NCBI GenBank assembly: GCA_028685295.1 | Contig: JAQUEL010000007.1 | Location: 1-41,563 of the forward strand | Source of the DNA: a bacterium | GTDB lineage: Bacteria > UBP13 > UBA5359 | Length of the DNA stretch: 41,563 nt | Reading direction: 5' to 3' | In this document: piece by piece, positions 34,801 to 41,563 of the stretch | How positions within the stretch are numbered: position 1 is the first letter of the stretch | How the letters are laid out: every line of letters begins with the position of its first letter | Made by a program: the position numbers and the translations under genes | The notes under the pieces: model-generated | Seen by the model: the letters and a program-made list of their open reading frames with translations, nothing else | What the model was told of the DNA's origin: nothing | Databases searched by the model: none

Positions 34801-35698
34801 CATAAGATAAAAAACATACGGCTTGATCAGAGCTGTAATTCCCCGTCCTTATATCAAGGAAACCTCCCGCCTTGAAATTATATTCATCATCGCCGATTTT
34901 GCCGTCAAGGACAGGCATATTATTCGCTTTGCCTACAGAGAGCAACGGTAAACTCTTGGCGCTTGAAGAGGGACGTAAAGTTTTCCACATTTCCGTTATT
35001 TTAGAGGCATCCAAAGCTACGCCATAGATTTTAACCTCGTCCATAAGAGTTTTCCCTTGAGGATTAGTGCCCCACTGTTCGGGTTTGGCCCCCCCTATGA
35101 AGAACGAAGCAAAAGGTGTTGTTGCCAAAGTCCCGATGTCTTTAGTATCCATCAGTTCCCCGTCAACGTATAATTTCATCGTTCTGTCTTTCCAACTGCA
35201 TGCGACAAAATGCCACTCCCCGGGTTTCCATTCAGCCACACTGGAATAAGCAATTGTCCACTGTGCACTCCGAGGACCAAAAAGGAAAAACAACTTATCA
35301 CTTTCAATATACTTATAAATAATCAACTCACTGTCCGCACCACGAGCATCAAAAAAGTGGTGAAAATACTTATCATTTCCGTTCCAATCCAAAGGCTTTA
35401 CCCAAAAGGCAACCGTACCTTCTTTCAGATCAATATTGCCCTCTGCGCTATACTCATAACTCAAACCCTTCTTATCGTTCTCTATGCCCACAATTAATGC
35501 CTTGCCGGCAATGCCTTCCTCCAGCGCAAAAGCGTTATCGGTGCTGATCAAGGAGGAAGTTTCCAAAGACTGTTCCTCTTTCAACCCGTTTTCAAACGAG
35601 TTATAGAACGTTAGATTATCTTCGCATCGTCCCTGAGAGATCAACTGTAACGACAGCACACAAAATACGAATACACCACCTAAAAGCTTTTTCAACAT
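31832..35698 (-). CDS. Secreted LamG-CBM9-like-GH123-like multidomain glycosidase
   Basis: 1288-residue exported protein. Signal peptide 1-25 (core LLGGVFVFCVLSLQL, cleavage near SQGRC). LamG/concanavalin-like domain at about 28-240 (KEGTVAFWVKPLDW, GEWHFVACSWKDRTMKLYVDG in parts, LMDEVKIYGVALDASKI). CBM9/DOMON-like domain at about 255-445 (DAVEIFLMPSKNDFFQFIVN). Beta-sandwich modules at 445-860, then a TIM-barrel-like region with GLYFDYGVPLFC and ADILVDGENF and a C-terminal beta domain. The arrangement resembles DUF6067/GH123-N proteins of Lentisphaerae, Planctomycetes and Armatimonadota. ATG with AGGGGGAT upstream. Its first 311 codons and leader are repeated upstream as a 1006-bp tandem copy. 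It is probably the surface enzyme that starts breakdown of the target polymer. Confidence 0.78.
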   Translation of the reverse strand: MLKKLLGGVFVFCVLSLQLISQGRCEDNLTFYNSFENGLKEEQSLETSSLISTDNAFALEEGIAGKALIVGIENDKKGLSYEYSAEGNIDLKEGTVAFWVKPLDWNGNDKYFHHFFDARGADSELIIYKYIESDKLFFLFGPRSAQWTIAYSSVAEWKPGEWHFVACSWKDRTMKLYVDGELMDTKDIGTLATTPFASFFIGGAKPEQWGTNPQGKTLMDEVKIYGVALDASKITEMWKTLRPSSSAKSLPLLSVGKANNMPVLDGKIGDDEYNFKAGGFLDIRTGNYSSDQAVCFLSYDASNLYLGIQSKVSGSLVANVRDKDNVNVWKDDAVEIFLMPSKNDFFQFIVNSADAVYDAKNSNPNWNMGGRCINNIKNNIWTMEMAVPFASIGAAPPVAGEIWRFNICRSYASLGRYTAISPVRNNYLDSDNFSRLKFIESPLCINIGSPGDLNRGDLDMELAVANMTAGSENVHVSVDLENDKGNVLNCSKDLFLKSNDEIRLPLQKKGFQGQGKLSIAISTDRQGVLFNRLLPFSTEAPFKYNYLYTIPEKGRVMLGVYQRDLTLSGKYYPIRVRMFDTGGTPVLEEFFKSDKHDDEISVDTAKLALGSYKIEIAFLEPESKNVLSSFQENWTKFAFLPPWQKNGIGTEQGVPAPWTQIKLIDGNNVRCWGREYRFKDSILPSQIISQGKKMFASPCRLDAIVGGQVASLSDAGTSVIKNTESKVILRGKGNLGNIEVSSEILLEYDGFVWINLRFTPREPTNLANLIFTIPLRREYAGLINCGDYSLRGTGLLPDNGWKKNLKEKPVFWIGNEEVGLQWFAENLKGWHLDDYGNSLEITPGDITVAAKLNIVDRPLLLKEPLEISFGLQATPVKPRPQGWRNWKIGDEYIKGSNVVLWFSDWSTWYNYPVFKNTKEIERLRGVEAKGLQVTPYLALAAVSPFSPEFKYEGEKWRKLPQARTPNYCPDDGEPLGWTLALPCANSSEYRDFYLWKLTQAFKDHKFQGLYFDYGVPLFCQSQEHGCGWVDNNGSINASYNILGTRELVKRIYIMAKGYRKDALIAYHCSGEIVMPVHSFADILVDGENFTEAVGKQGNYFDILTLDKFRAEYTSLVWGPIPVCLCELIRGATIFSPDRQPVWSGKDAAKPNKHLLGLIMVNDGKIWLPGGEPWLSVWEAGDDFGLWDDKIEFFGYWNNSQYVRVMSPQSKNRVVSIYRRTDSGRVMLVLFNDTDEDVKLDIWIDRKGLLGNNVDSFTDAIMKEQFHLSSDRLLVPVSARDVRFLTTIK

Positions 35699-35769
35699 CG
35701 GCTATATCCCCCTATAGAAATTTCCGTTTGCTCTACAATTCAGCGTCTGTAATTTTTAGCAGTCAATGC
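34764..35769. repeat. Tandem duplication, unit 1 (1006 bp)
   Basis: This unit holds codons 1-311 of the full-length LamG/GH gene, its 5' leader and the last codons of the prepilin gene. It is followed immediately by a second copy at offset 1006. The unit starts at ACCTTT (34764-34769), the same hexamer found at the central junction (35770-35775) and at the right end (36776-36781), so the duplication probably arose through 6-bp microhomology. The only difference found is T at 35757 against C at 36763. Confidence 0.95.
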
Positions 35770-36704
35770 ACCTTTGATTGTATCCCCAGATACAGATTGC
35801 TTGCATCATAAGATAAAAAACATACGGCTTGATCAGAGCTGTAATTCCCCGTCCTTATATCAAGGAAACCTCCCGCCTTGAAATTATATTCATCATCGCC
35901 GATTTTGCCGTCAAGGACAGGCATATTATTCGCTTTGCCTACAGAGAGCAACGGTAAACTCTTGGCGCTTGAAGAGGGACGTAAAGTTTTCCACATTTCC
36001 GTTATTTTAGAGGCATCCAAAGCTACGCCATAGATTTTAACCTCGTCCATAAGAGTTTTCCCTTGAGGATTAGTGCCCCACTGTTCGGGTTTGGCCCCCC
36101 CTATGAAGAACGAAGCAAAAGGTGTTGTTGCCAAAGTCCCGATGTCTTTAGTATCCATCAGTTCCCCGTCAACGTATAATTTCATCGTTCTGTCTTTCCA
36201 ACTGCATGCGACAAAATGCCACTCCCCGGGTTTCCATTCAGCCACACTGGAATAAGCAATTGTCCACTGTGCACTCCGAGGACCAAAAAGGAAAAACAAC
36301 TTATCACTTTCAATATACTTATAAATAATCAACTCACTGTCCGCACCACGAGCATCAAAAAAGTGGTGAAAATACTTATCATTTCCGTTCCAATCCAAAG
36401 GCTTTACCCAAAAGGCAACCGTACCTTCTTTCAGATCAATATTGCCCTCTGCGCTATACTCATAACTCAAACCCTTCTTATCGTTCTCTATGCCCACAAT
36501 TAATGCCTTGCCGGCAATGCCTTCCTCCAGCGCAAAAGCGTTATCGGTGCTGATCAAGGAGGAAGTTTCCAAAGACTGTTCCTCTTTCAACCCGTTTTCA
36601 AACGAGTTATAGAACGTTAGATTATCTTCGCATCGTCCCTGAGAGATCAACTGTAACGACAGCACACAAAATACGAATACACCACCTAAAAGCTTTTTCA
36701 ACAT
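35763..36704 (-). CDS. Truncated duplicate of the LamG-CBM9-GH123-like gene
   Basis: 313 residues, of which the first 311 are identical to the start of the full-length protein downstream; the duplication junction then adds V-H and a stop. It keeps the same start, ribosome-binding site and leader as the full gene, the signal peptide, the complete LamG domain and only the first third of the CBM9-like domain, so a secreted carbohydrate-binding fragment without catalytic domain would be made. It lies between the prepilin gene (41-bp gap) and the full-length copy (64-bp gap) and is in the path of the same transcript. It may be non-functional, a recent duplication by-product, or an assembly error; sequence identity means it has had little time to evolve a role. 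Confidence 0.8.
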   Translation of the reverse strand: MLKKLLGGVFVFCVLSLQLISQGRCEDNLTFYNSFENGLKEEQSLETSSLISTDNAFALEEGIAGKALIVGIENDKKGLSYEYSAEGNIDLKEGTVAFWVKPLDWNGNDKYFHHFFDARGADSELIIYKYIESDKLFFLFGPRSAQWTIAYSSVAEWKPGEWHFVACSWKDRTMKLYVDGELMDTKDIGTLATTPFASFFIGGAKPEQWGTNPQGKTLMDEVKIYGVALDASKITEMWKTLRPSSSAKSLPLLSVGKANNMPVLDGKIGDDEYNFKAGGFLDIRTGNYSSDQAVCFLSYDASNLYLGIQSKVH

Positions 36705-36775
36705 CGGCTATATCCCCCTATAGAAATTTCCGTTTGCTCTACAATTCAGCGTCTGTAATTTTCAGCAGTCAATGC
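35770..36775. repeat. Tandem duplication, unit 2 (1006 bp)
   Basis: Second copy of the 34764-35769 unit. Its right end carries the intact 3' end of the prepilin gene, so this is the ancestral joint with the prepilin; the left unit holds the ancestral joint with the remaining GH gene. In unit 1 the copied prepilin tail has a GAA-to-AAA change (35757). Confidence 0.95.
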
Positions 36776-37381
36776 ACCTTTTTTCTTCCATGATACATGA
36801 CCGTCACAAAAGAGAAAATTGCTTCCATCGCTATGAGGATTGCGGCACGCCATATCGTAACCGCCATATCCAGCGGAAGCGCTGTTTGTACCGTTGTTAT
36901 AGTATGCGAAAAACTCTAATAACAAAACGGTTTCCGTTGGCGAGTGTATATCACTAAGACATGCTGAGCCTGCATGGGCGGGGTCTCCGTCAGGAGCCCA
37001 GCTTACTCCGTTAACACTATCATATTGATCACCTGCATTAATAGAGTAAGACCGGTCGTCACCTTGACCCGGACCTGGCCAGCCGCTGCTATCAGATGGA
37101 CAAAGTAATAACGATACATTTTTATAATATGGTTTGATCAGATCACTCCATGAACTACTGAAGTCGAAAGCTGCGGGAGGAAAAAACTCATTATAGTCCT
37201 GAACATACATATCCATCGCCAGGCCCAGTTGTTTTAGATTACTCGCGCAAGTCGTCTGTCTGGCTTTCTCCCTAGCCTTACCAAAAACCGGAAAAAGGAT
37301 AGCACTTAATATAGCTATTATCGCAATAACCACTAGTAGTTCTATTAATGTGAATCCTTTTTGCTTTCTAACACCTCCCAT
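36746..37381 (-). CDS. Type IV prepilin-like protein with H-X9-DG signature
   Basis: 211-residue pseudopilin-like secreted protein. It starts with a short basic leader ending KG, prepilin-peptidase site before F10, and the methylation/hydrophobic helix [16 protein letters not shown]. The C-terminal half has the H-X9-DG motif (H183, D193-G194), the mark of the DUF1559-like expansions found in Planctomycetes, Lentisphaerae and Armatimonadota. ATG with GGAGG 8 nt upstream. It lies between lacI and the glycosidase genes, which is common for this family in polymer-degradation loci, where such proteins may form surface fibres or export platforms. The last codons are also present in the downstream duplication unit. 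Function beyond the pilin-like fold is not known. Confidence 0.9.
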   Translation of the reverse strand: MGGVRKQKGFTLIELLVVIAIIAILSAILFPVFGKAREKARQTTCASNLKQLGLAMDMYVQDYNEFFPPAAFDFSSSWSDLIKPYYKNVSLLLCPSDSSGWPGPGQGDDRSYSINAGDQYDSVNGVSWAPDGDPAHAGSACLSDIHSPTETVLLLEFFAYYNNGTNSASAGYGGYDMACRNPHSDGSNFLFCDGHVSWKKKGALTAENYRR

Positions 37382-37466
37382 TTTCCCAACCTCCTGATTT
37401 ATTTTTCTCAGAATATCTTTGAAAACTAAAGCGCACCTCTAACTCTTACCCGCTCGGTTTGCCGAC

Positions 37467-38510
37467 TCATACCAGCTTCCGGCATGATTGTCTCTCTACC
37501 AGCTCAACCGGAAAAGTTATCTTTATTCCAGGCGTTCCCTTCCCTTCCATCTCACTTATCAGCACTTGCAGAGCCATCTTTACCATCTCTTTCTTATCCA
37601 TTCCGATAGTTGTCAATGAAGGATAAAGATGTGAGGCCAGGTTGATATTATCAAAACTGATTACAGAGATATCACGAGGTATCCGTAATCCCCTTTCCTG
37701 GATCGCTTTATAAACACCGATGGACATAGGATCAGAAACGCTGTAAATAGCAGTAGGTAATGTATCCGTCTTCAAAAGAGAATCCGTTGCCTTTACTGCC
37801 CCTTCGATACTGAACCTGCCCTCTTTTACCAGGGTATCATCATAAGGAATGCCTGCCGCTTCCAACGCTTTTTTATAGCCATTAAACCTCAATTTAGTAT
37901 CAGAATGCTCTTTCAGATATCCTACGATACAGCCTATTCGCCTATGCCCCATATTTATCAAATAATTGGTAGCCAGAAATCCGCCCATGAAACCATCAGG
38001 ATGAACGCAGGAAACAGTATTATCTTCTACACGCCCGAGAAGAACGAGACACTTTACCTTTTTTCTTATTCTGTCGACTTCAGTCATATGTTGGTCACTC
38101 AGACCGATCAACAAACATCCGCCAATGATGTTAGGATTCACTGTATTGATGAAAAGGCTCTGATCAGCAAGTTCATCCAACGTATAAGTAAAATGATTAC
38201 GGATACCCATTTCGAGCAGAACTCTATCCAACTCATCCAATATCTCAGCAGTATACGGCTCGGAATACTTTTCGTAGTTTGAAAAAAGAATACAGCCTAT
38301 ATCTCCATTACGCACAGGATGGCCGCTCTTGCGTAACGCAAGTCGCTTGCCCATTTCGTTCGGTACATATCCAAAGGCATCCACAGATTGCCAGACCCGT
38401 TTTCTTATGTCCTCACTGACATGCGGATAGTTATTTATTACTCTGGATACGGTCTTAATGCATACTCCGGCGTCTTTGGCAATGTCTTTGATTGTGATAG
38501 CCTTTGTCAT
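37467..38510 (-). CDS. LacI/GalR-family transcriptional regulator
   Basis: 347-residue repressor-type regulator. The N-terminal HTH and hinge are complete (ITIKDIAKDAGVCIKTVSRV, 5-24, then NEMGKRLALRKSG), followed by a periplasmic-binding-protein-like effector domain (ATNYLINMGHRRIGCIVGYL, PTAIYSVSDPMSIGVYKAIQ, ISVISFDNINLASHLYPSLT). It is the first gene of the minus-strand carbohydrate locus and very likely controls it in response to a sugar. Its own promoter has TTGACA and TACAAT. The leader between promoter and ATG contains five-base TTGTC repeats (plus strand). Ribosome-binding site is weak (AGGG 11 nt from the ATG). Effector unknown. Confidence 0.93.
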   Translation of the reverse strand: MTKAITIKDIAKDAGVCIKTVSRVINNYPHVSEDIRKRVWQSVDAFGYVPNEMGKRLALRKSGHPVRNGDIGCILFSNYEKYSEPYTAEILDELDRVLLEMGIRNHFTYTLDELADQSLFINTVNPNIIGGCLLIGLSDQHMTEVDRIRKKVKCLVLLGRVEDNTVSCVHPDGFMGGFLATNYLINMGHRRIGCIVGYLKEHSDTKLRFNGYKKALEAAGIPYDDTLVKEGRFSIEGAVKATDSLLKTDTLPTAIYSVSDPMSIGVYKAIQERGLRIPRDISVISFDNINLASHLYPSLTTIGMDKKEMVKMALQVLISEMEGKGTPGIKITFPVELVERQSCRKLV

Positions 38511-38584
38511 GAATAGTTGTCCCTTTTGTCCTTAGTCTTGTCACCGTTGTCTTTTATTATTGTAGCACTAAGGTTACACTTGTC
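38504..38584 (+). repeat. Cluster of six TTGTC repeats across the lacI leader
   Basis: TTGTC occurs at 38504, 38517, 38526, 38538, 38547 and 38580 on the plus strand (GACAA in the direction of lacI). Spacings are 13, 9, 12, 9 and 33 bp, and the sites span the start codon, leader and -35 region. The density exceeds chance and may reflect an operator array or a composition effect. Confidence 0.5.
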
Positions 38585-38586
38585 AA
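38559..38586 (-). promoter_or_regulatory. Sigma-70-type promoter of the lacI gene
   Basis: On the minus strand, perfect TTGACA (-35), a 16-nt spacer and TACAAT (-10, five of six) lie about 50 nt upstream of the LacI start codon. Confidence 0.65.
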
Positions 38587-38736
38587 GAGGTATTACAATC
38601 CCAAAATCGGGAATAGACAACGCCAGCAGGCCCGAAAACAACTTGCCTGCTAATCACCTCGGTTTTTGCCTCAATGTAAGCAGACTTATCCTTTCAAAGA
38701 TCGATGCTTAAGCCTGGCAGTATCAGACATAATTAA

Positions 38737-38816
38737 GCCTGAAATACGCGATCAAACTCTTTTCAGGCATAGATTGAACCGCTGTCAGTCTTAGGACTGA
38801 CAGTAATCTAATGCCG
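38737..38816. other. Hairpin-rich gap upstream of lacI with alternative pairings
   Basis: CTGTCAGTC (38783-38791) and GACTGACAG (38796-38804) form a perfect 9-bp stem with a TTAG loop. Outer arms GGCAT and AGATT can pair with AATCT and ATGCC (38806-38816), extending the hairpin to 38767. A competing stem pairs GCCTGAAA (38737-38744) with TTTCAGGC (38762-38769), using bases of the outer arm. TTAAGCCTG is repeated at 38708 and 38733. The 366-bp stretch between lacI and the GH2 remnant has no other gene that I can see. Confidence 0.55.
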
Positions 38817-38876
38817 CTTAGGCACTACTGCGACTACTCCTGGTCCGATATATTATCTTTGCGCCTATTACCCTGT

Positions 38877-39404
38877 CTACTGCTTGTAATGCATGGCCCT
38901 CAGATACATATATACTCGATTGGCTCCAAGCTCGCTTGCCGGTAACTGGCTGACCGCCACGCGGATTAATGGTGATAGACAAAGACTTTGAAAAATGAGG
39001 CAGAGTTCATTGGCGCCGCTGTTCAACTCTCCGGCTACATCGAACCTGTAGCCTGTATGAGCGTTCTCTACCGATGCCGTTTTCCATCCATTGAGAAAGA
39101 TATCGCCGACGGTGTCCAGGCCGTCGAAACAGAGAAAAACATGCTTGCGGTCGGTAGCTTCTCCGCCCTGGGATATGGTTCTGTAGACTAAATCGTTATA
39201 CTTGTATGGAGCGAATGAGTCCTCGTAAGTCGCCGAGGTTTCCCGCTTCACCAGTCCGGCCGCCTGCAGATCCGTCAGGTTGGTTTCCGGCACAACGGCG
39301 GGATGGAAGGTCAGACGGTTGCAGTCATCGGGAGATGATATAGAATCGTGCTCTGTAAAGGCAAATTCCCAGTCACTGCCTATACTTTTTCTCGCGATAT
39401 GCAC
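38877..39404 (-). pseudogene. N-terminal remnant of a GH2 beta-mannosidase
   Basis: 175 residues matching only the N-terminal jelly-roll domain of beta-mannosidase-type GH2 enzymes: WEFAFTEHDSIS, the VVPETNLTDLQAAGLV segment, VFLCFDGLDTVGDIFLNG and FDVAGELNSGANELCLIFQS. Complete enzymes are about 800 residues and continue from an RKxQY-like strand into GWDWGP; here the frame stops after RAMHYKQ, at that point. Neither the other frames nor the next 360 bp restore the Ig-like or catalytic domains. The GTG start with GGAGG is intact and the gene starts 25 bp after the helicase stop, so it is probably transcribed. A deletion that removed the catalytic part is the simplest reading. Confidence 0.75.
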
Positions 39405-39428
39405 TATGAGCCTCCACCTGTCGCCTGT

Positions 39429-40952
39429 TCACCGTCGGCCTTCCCGCCGGCGCGGTGGACGGCGCCGGCTGCCTGAAGATAAGGTTTTAGACGGCTGTAC
39501 CGTCTCCTCCGCTGCCGACGGCCTGGGCAGTGCGGTATTGAGAGTCTGATGATAAAATTCCTCCAGAAGCATAGCGATTACAGTCAGTTCATCCTCACTA
39601 TCGGCCAGGCTGTGCCCAAGTGGAATAAAGCGCTTTATACGTTCCATCTCTATCTGGTCCCGAGAACGCAAGCGTGCTTCCAGCATAGCCGTCACCCTTT
39701 CGGCAACTACGGCTTCCACATCCTCATTGTTCGGTATAGAGCGTTCCTCCAGAGTGATGCCGTAACGACGAGCTATATGACGCAAATCTATCTCTTCCAT
39801 ATCAGCTACCAGAGATATGACCACTCCTGCGGCCCCAGCCCTTCCGGTACGACCTGCACGATGTATATAATTTTCCGGGTCCTTCGGTGTTTCATAAATA
39901 ACTACATGTGAAAGGTTCGGAATATCTATTCCTCTGGCTGCTACATCTGTAGCTACAAGAAAACGTAGCTCTCCACGGCGTACACGTCCTAATACCTTCT
40001 CGCGCGCGTTTTGTGTTAGATCAGAGGTTAATTCGTCCACATCATAACCGAAACGACGCAATACGACGGAAACATAATGTACGGTTGATTTTGTATTGCA
40101 AAAGATAATGGCGGAAAGAGGGTTCTCCATCTCTATTATCTTTACCAGGCACCGATCCTTATTCATGGCCGGAACAAGATAGAATATATGGTCGCTGTCA
40201 GAAACATGCACTCGGTCTCGGCTGAGACTGAGAAATCCCGCCTTGTGCAGAAACTCTTCTGCCAGCCTGATAACATATGGGGGCAGAGTGGCGGAGAACA
40301 TATAGCCGTTGATATCGTGGGACAGATATCGCTGCAGTCTCTTCATATCCGGATAAAAGCCCATCGACAGCATACGATCCGCCTCATCAAAAACCAGTAT
40401 CCTCAGATTATCCAGTGAAAGAGCACCCTTCAGCAAATGATCCAATATGCGGCCCGGCGTACCGACCACCAGGTGAGCTCCAGCCTGAAAAGCCTCTATT
40501 TGCTGTTTATAGCCCACTCCTCCATAAACCGCTACCGAACGTATCCCTGTTTCCCGGCCTAATATTTCCGCCTCAACGGCTACCTGCTTAGCCAATTCCC
40601 GCGTAGGAACTAATATCAGAGCCTGGCAAACCGGCTGCTCATGATCAATGCGCTCCAGTATCGGTAACAGAAAAGCTCCCGTCTTGCCACTACCCGTCCT
40701 GGACTGGATCATGAGGTCCCGTCCAGCCATTATATAGGGAATAGTCCTTGACTGAACCGGCATCAACTCGGTCCACCCAGCCTGAGCCATTGCCCGACGC
40801 ATACGTTCTGGAAGCTCTTCCGGGCTTACCGGCGGTAAAGGCTGCTTCGGCTCAGCTATAGTTTCCATGCTGTTCTTTTCTACTGCTACGTCGGATATAA
40901 TTGGCGCTTCGACCTTTTCTTCTTTGTTCTTATTGAATATTATTACACTCAT
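39429..40952 (-). CDS. DEAD-box ATP-dependent RNA helicase
   Basis: 507-residue cytosolic RNA helicase of the RhlE/DeaD/CshA group, which unwinds short RNA duplexes in ribosome assembly, RNA decay and cold response. Motifs: Q-motif region with QAGWTELMPVQ, motif I SRTGSGKT (84-91), Ia PTRELAKQ, Ib GTPGRIL, motif II DEAD (189-192), III SAT, then IFCNTKST, ATDVAARGID and motif VI HRAGRTGRAG. The C-terminal tail is short and ends in an Arg/Pro-rich basic stretch (RRRPPRRREGRR) for RNA binding. The ATG has AAGGA upstream. The first ~35 residues are an unusual charged extension. It follows the transposase-like gene by 36 bp. Confidence 0.96.
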   Translation of the reverse strand: MSVIIFNKNKEEKVEAPIISDVAVEKNSMETIAEPKQPLPPVSPEELPERMRRAMAQAGWTELMPVQSRTIPYIMAGRDLMIQSRTGSGKTGAFLLPILERIDHEQPVCQALILVPTRELAKQVAVEAEILGRETGIRSVAVYGGVGYKQQIEAFQAGAHLVVGTPGRILDHLLKGALSLDNLRILVFDEADRMLSMGFYPDMKRLQRYLSHDINGYMFSATLPPYVIRLAEEFLHKAGFLSLSRDRVHVSDSDHIFYLVPAMNKDRCLVKIIEMENPLSAIIFCNTKSTVHYVSVVLRRFGYDVDELTSDLTQNAREKVLGRVRRGELRFLVATDVAARGIDIPNLSHVVIYETPKDPENYIHRAGRTGRAGAAGVVISLVADMEEIDLRHIARRYGITLEERSIPNNEDVEAVVAERVTAMLEARLRSRDQIEMERIKRFIPLGHSLADSEDELTVIAMLLEEFYHQTLNTALPRPSAAEETVQPSKTLSSGSRRRPPRRREGRR

Positions 40953-40988
40953 AATCTTCCTTGTCTAAGATGGAGGGACGTACCTTGA

Positions 40989-41563
40989 CTAATTTGAATA
41001 AGAGTCCTTCTGAGCCAGTATCCTTGACACAGCTGATACAGAAACTCCTAATTCGCATCCCACTTCCGACAGCGACATGCCGTAACCACCTGCCAGCCTA
41101 CAGACCAATTCCCTTCTTACCCTGGATACCGCCCTTCGCCTGCTGCCGGCTCTCAGTTCGAAGATAGTTATTCCTGCCTGCTCGCAAGTATTCTCTATTT
41201 CCATCTCGAATTCTTGTCTTCTCTCTTCAGGATAGGTATTCAGATTACTTAGTTCTTCCTCTTTACCAATGATGCGCTCGATAAATTCCGAGCTGCCTAT
41301 AATCCGCTCATCGCCTTTAATTCCTTGACTTGGGCTTCTCTCTTTGTCAAACCCTGTATAGCTCTTTGTCCGGCTGACCTCCGATATCCCCTCTTGCAGA
41401 TATCTACGGTATATCTCCACTGCTCTTACCGGTGTACTGCCGAAAACGGATAATACATAGGCTTTATCCTGCCAATCATTATCTATCTGTCCCATTATAG
41501 CCGCATGCCCGCTCCATGGATATCTGTCCAGTTCGGGTATGCTTTTCACTTCCCCTGCTCGCA
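40989..41563 (-). CDS. RAYT/Y1-type transposase-like protein, 3' part (cut by window edge)
   Basis: The visible 190 or so residues are the C-terminal part of an IS200-like (REP-associated tyrosine) transposase. The segment LDRYPWSGHAAIMG is the typical end of the Y1 domain, followed by YVLSVFGSTPVRAVEIYRRYLQ, split here, and a C-terminal HTH (YGMSLSEVGCELGVSVSAVSR) as in RAYT groups with a DnaA-like tail. A GTG at 41549 would start an ORF, but the frame stays open to the window edge and the HUH and catalytic Tyr region must lie beyond it. Such proteins move REP palindromes in some genomes. No IS ends are visible downstream. Confidence 0.8.
   Translation of the reverse strand, partial: RAGEVKSIPELDRYPWSGHAAIMGQIDNDWQDKAYVLSVFGSTPVRAVEIYRRYLQEGISEVSRTKSYTGFDKERSPSQGIKGDERIIGSSEFIERIIGKEEELSNLNTYPEERRQEFEMEIENTCEQAGITIFELRAGSRRRAVSRVRRELVCRLAGGYGMSLSEVGCELGVSVSAVSRILAQKDSYSN

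Noticed and set aside
34764-36775. Tandem repeat as a transposon or integron cassette
   Set aside because: No terminal inverted repeats, transposase or attachment site at the joints; only a 6-bp microhomology.
38865-38885. ACAGGGTAAT resembling half of a homing endonuclease (I-SceI) site at the GH2 truncation
   Set aside because: Only ten bases match, with no endonuclease gene or intron nearby; likely chance.

Overview
The window comes from a diderm, non-enteric bacterium of roughly even base composition. A TamB/AsmA-like envelope protein with an N-terminal anchor implies an outer membrane. A type IV prepilin-like protein with the H-X9-DG signature, a LamG/CBM9-like/GH123-like glycosidase, a sigma-54 gene and frequent TTG/GTG starts would fit Armatimonadota or a neighbouring phylum (Planctomycetes/Lentisphaerae-like and Sumerlaeota-like genomes are alternatives). 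That placement is inference from gene content only.

Layout. (1) 14-5193, all on the minus strand: a beta-CASP RNA nuclease, then an SDR of the mannonate-oxidoreductase type, a LarA-family nickel-pincer racemase/epimerase and 6-phosphogluconate dehydrogenase. The last three sit behind a good sigma-70-type promoter. If the LarA homologue interconverts gluconate and mannonate, they form a short route from hexuronates to the pentose phosphate pathway. (2) 5347-15253, minus strand: TamB-like protein; then an operon of three-GAF/PAS histidine kinase, an NtrC-type activator without a DNA-binding domain, sigma-54 with an inserted four-cysteine knuckle, and a BON-domain protein. A near-consensus sigma-54 promoter embedded in a perfect inverted repeat lies directly upstream. 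A copper-amine-oxidase-N-like stalk protein follows. (3) 15254-20564: a palindrome-rich intergenic element, then a small surface-polysaccharide cluster (Wzx-like flippase, a broken small frame, PaaK/CapK-like adenylate-forming enzyme, GT4 glycosyltransferase, GINT1-N-like beta-propeller). (4) 20715-24464: a TauE/SafE permease and, convergently, a four-PDZ HtrA protease followed by a catalytically dead trypsin-fold paralogue. (5) 24672-38510, minus strand: a carbohydrate-use locus running from a LacI regulator through a prepilin, a truncated and a full copy of a 1288-residue LamG/CBM9/GH123-like protein, an (alpha/alpha)6 glycosidase, a DUF5696-like enzyme and a sugar-binding lipoprotein to a large GHMP sugar kinase. 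No permease genes are present. (6) 38877-41563: a GH2 beta-mannosidase remnant, a DEAD-box RNA helicase and the 3' part of a RAYT-like Y1 transposase cut by the window edge.

The most unusual items are the self-contained sigma-54 module with its palindromic sigma-54 promoter, the mannonate oxidoreductase/LarA/Gnd operon, the active/dead HtrA pair, the structured element at 15282-15416, and a 1006-bp near-perfect tandem duplication (34764-36775) bounded by a 6-bp microhomology. No tRNA, rRNA or CRISPR array was seen.
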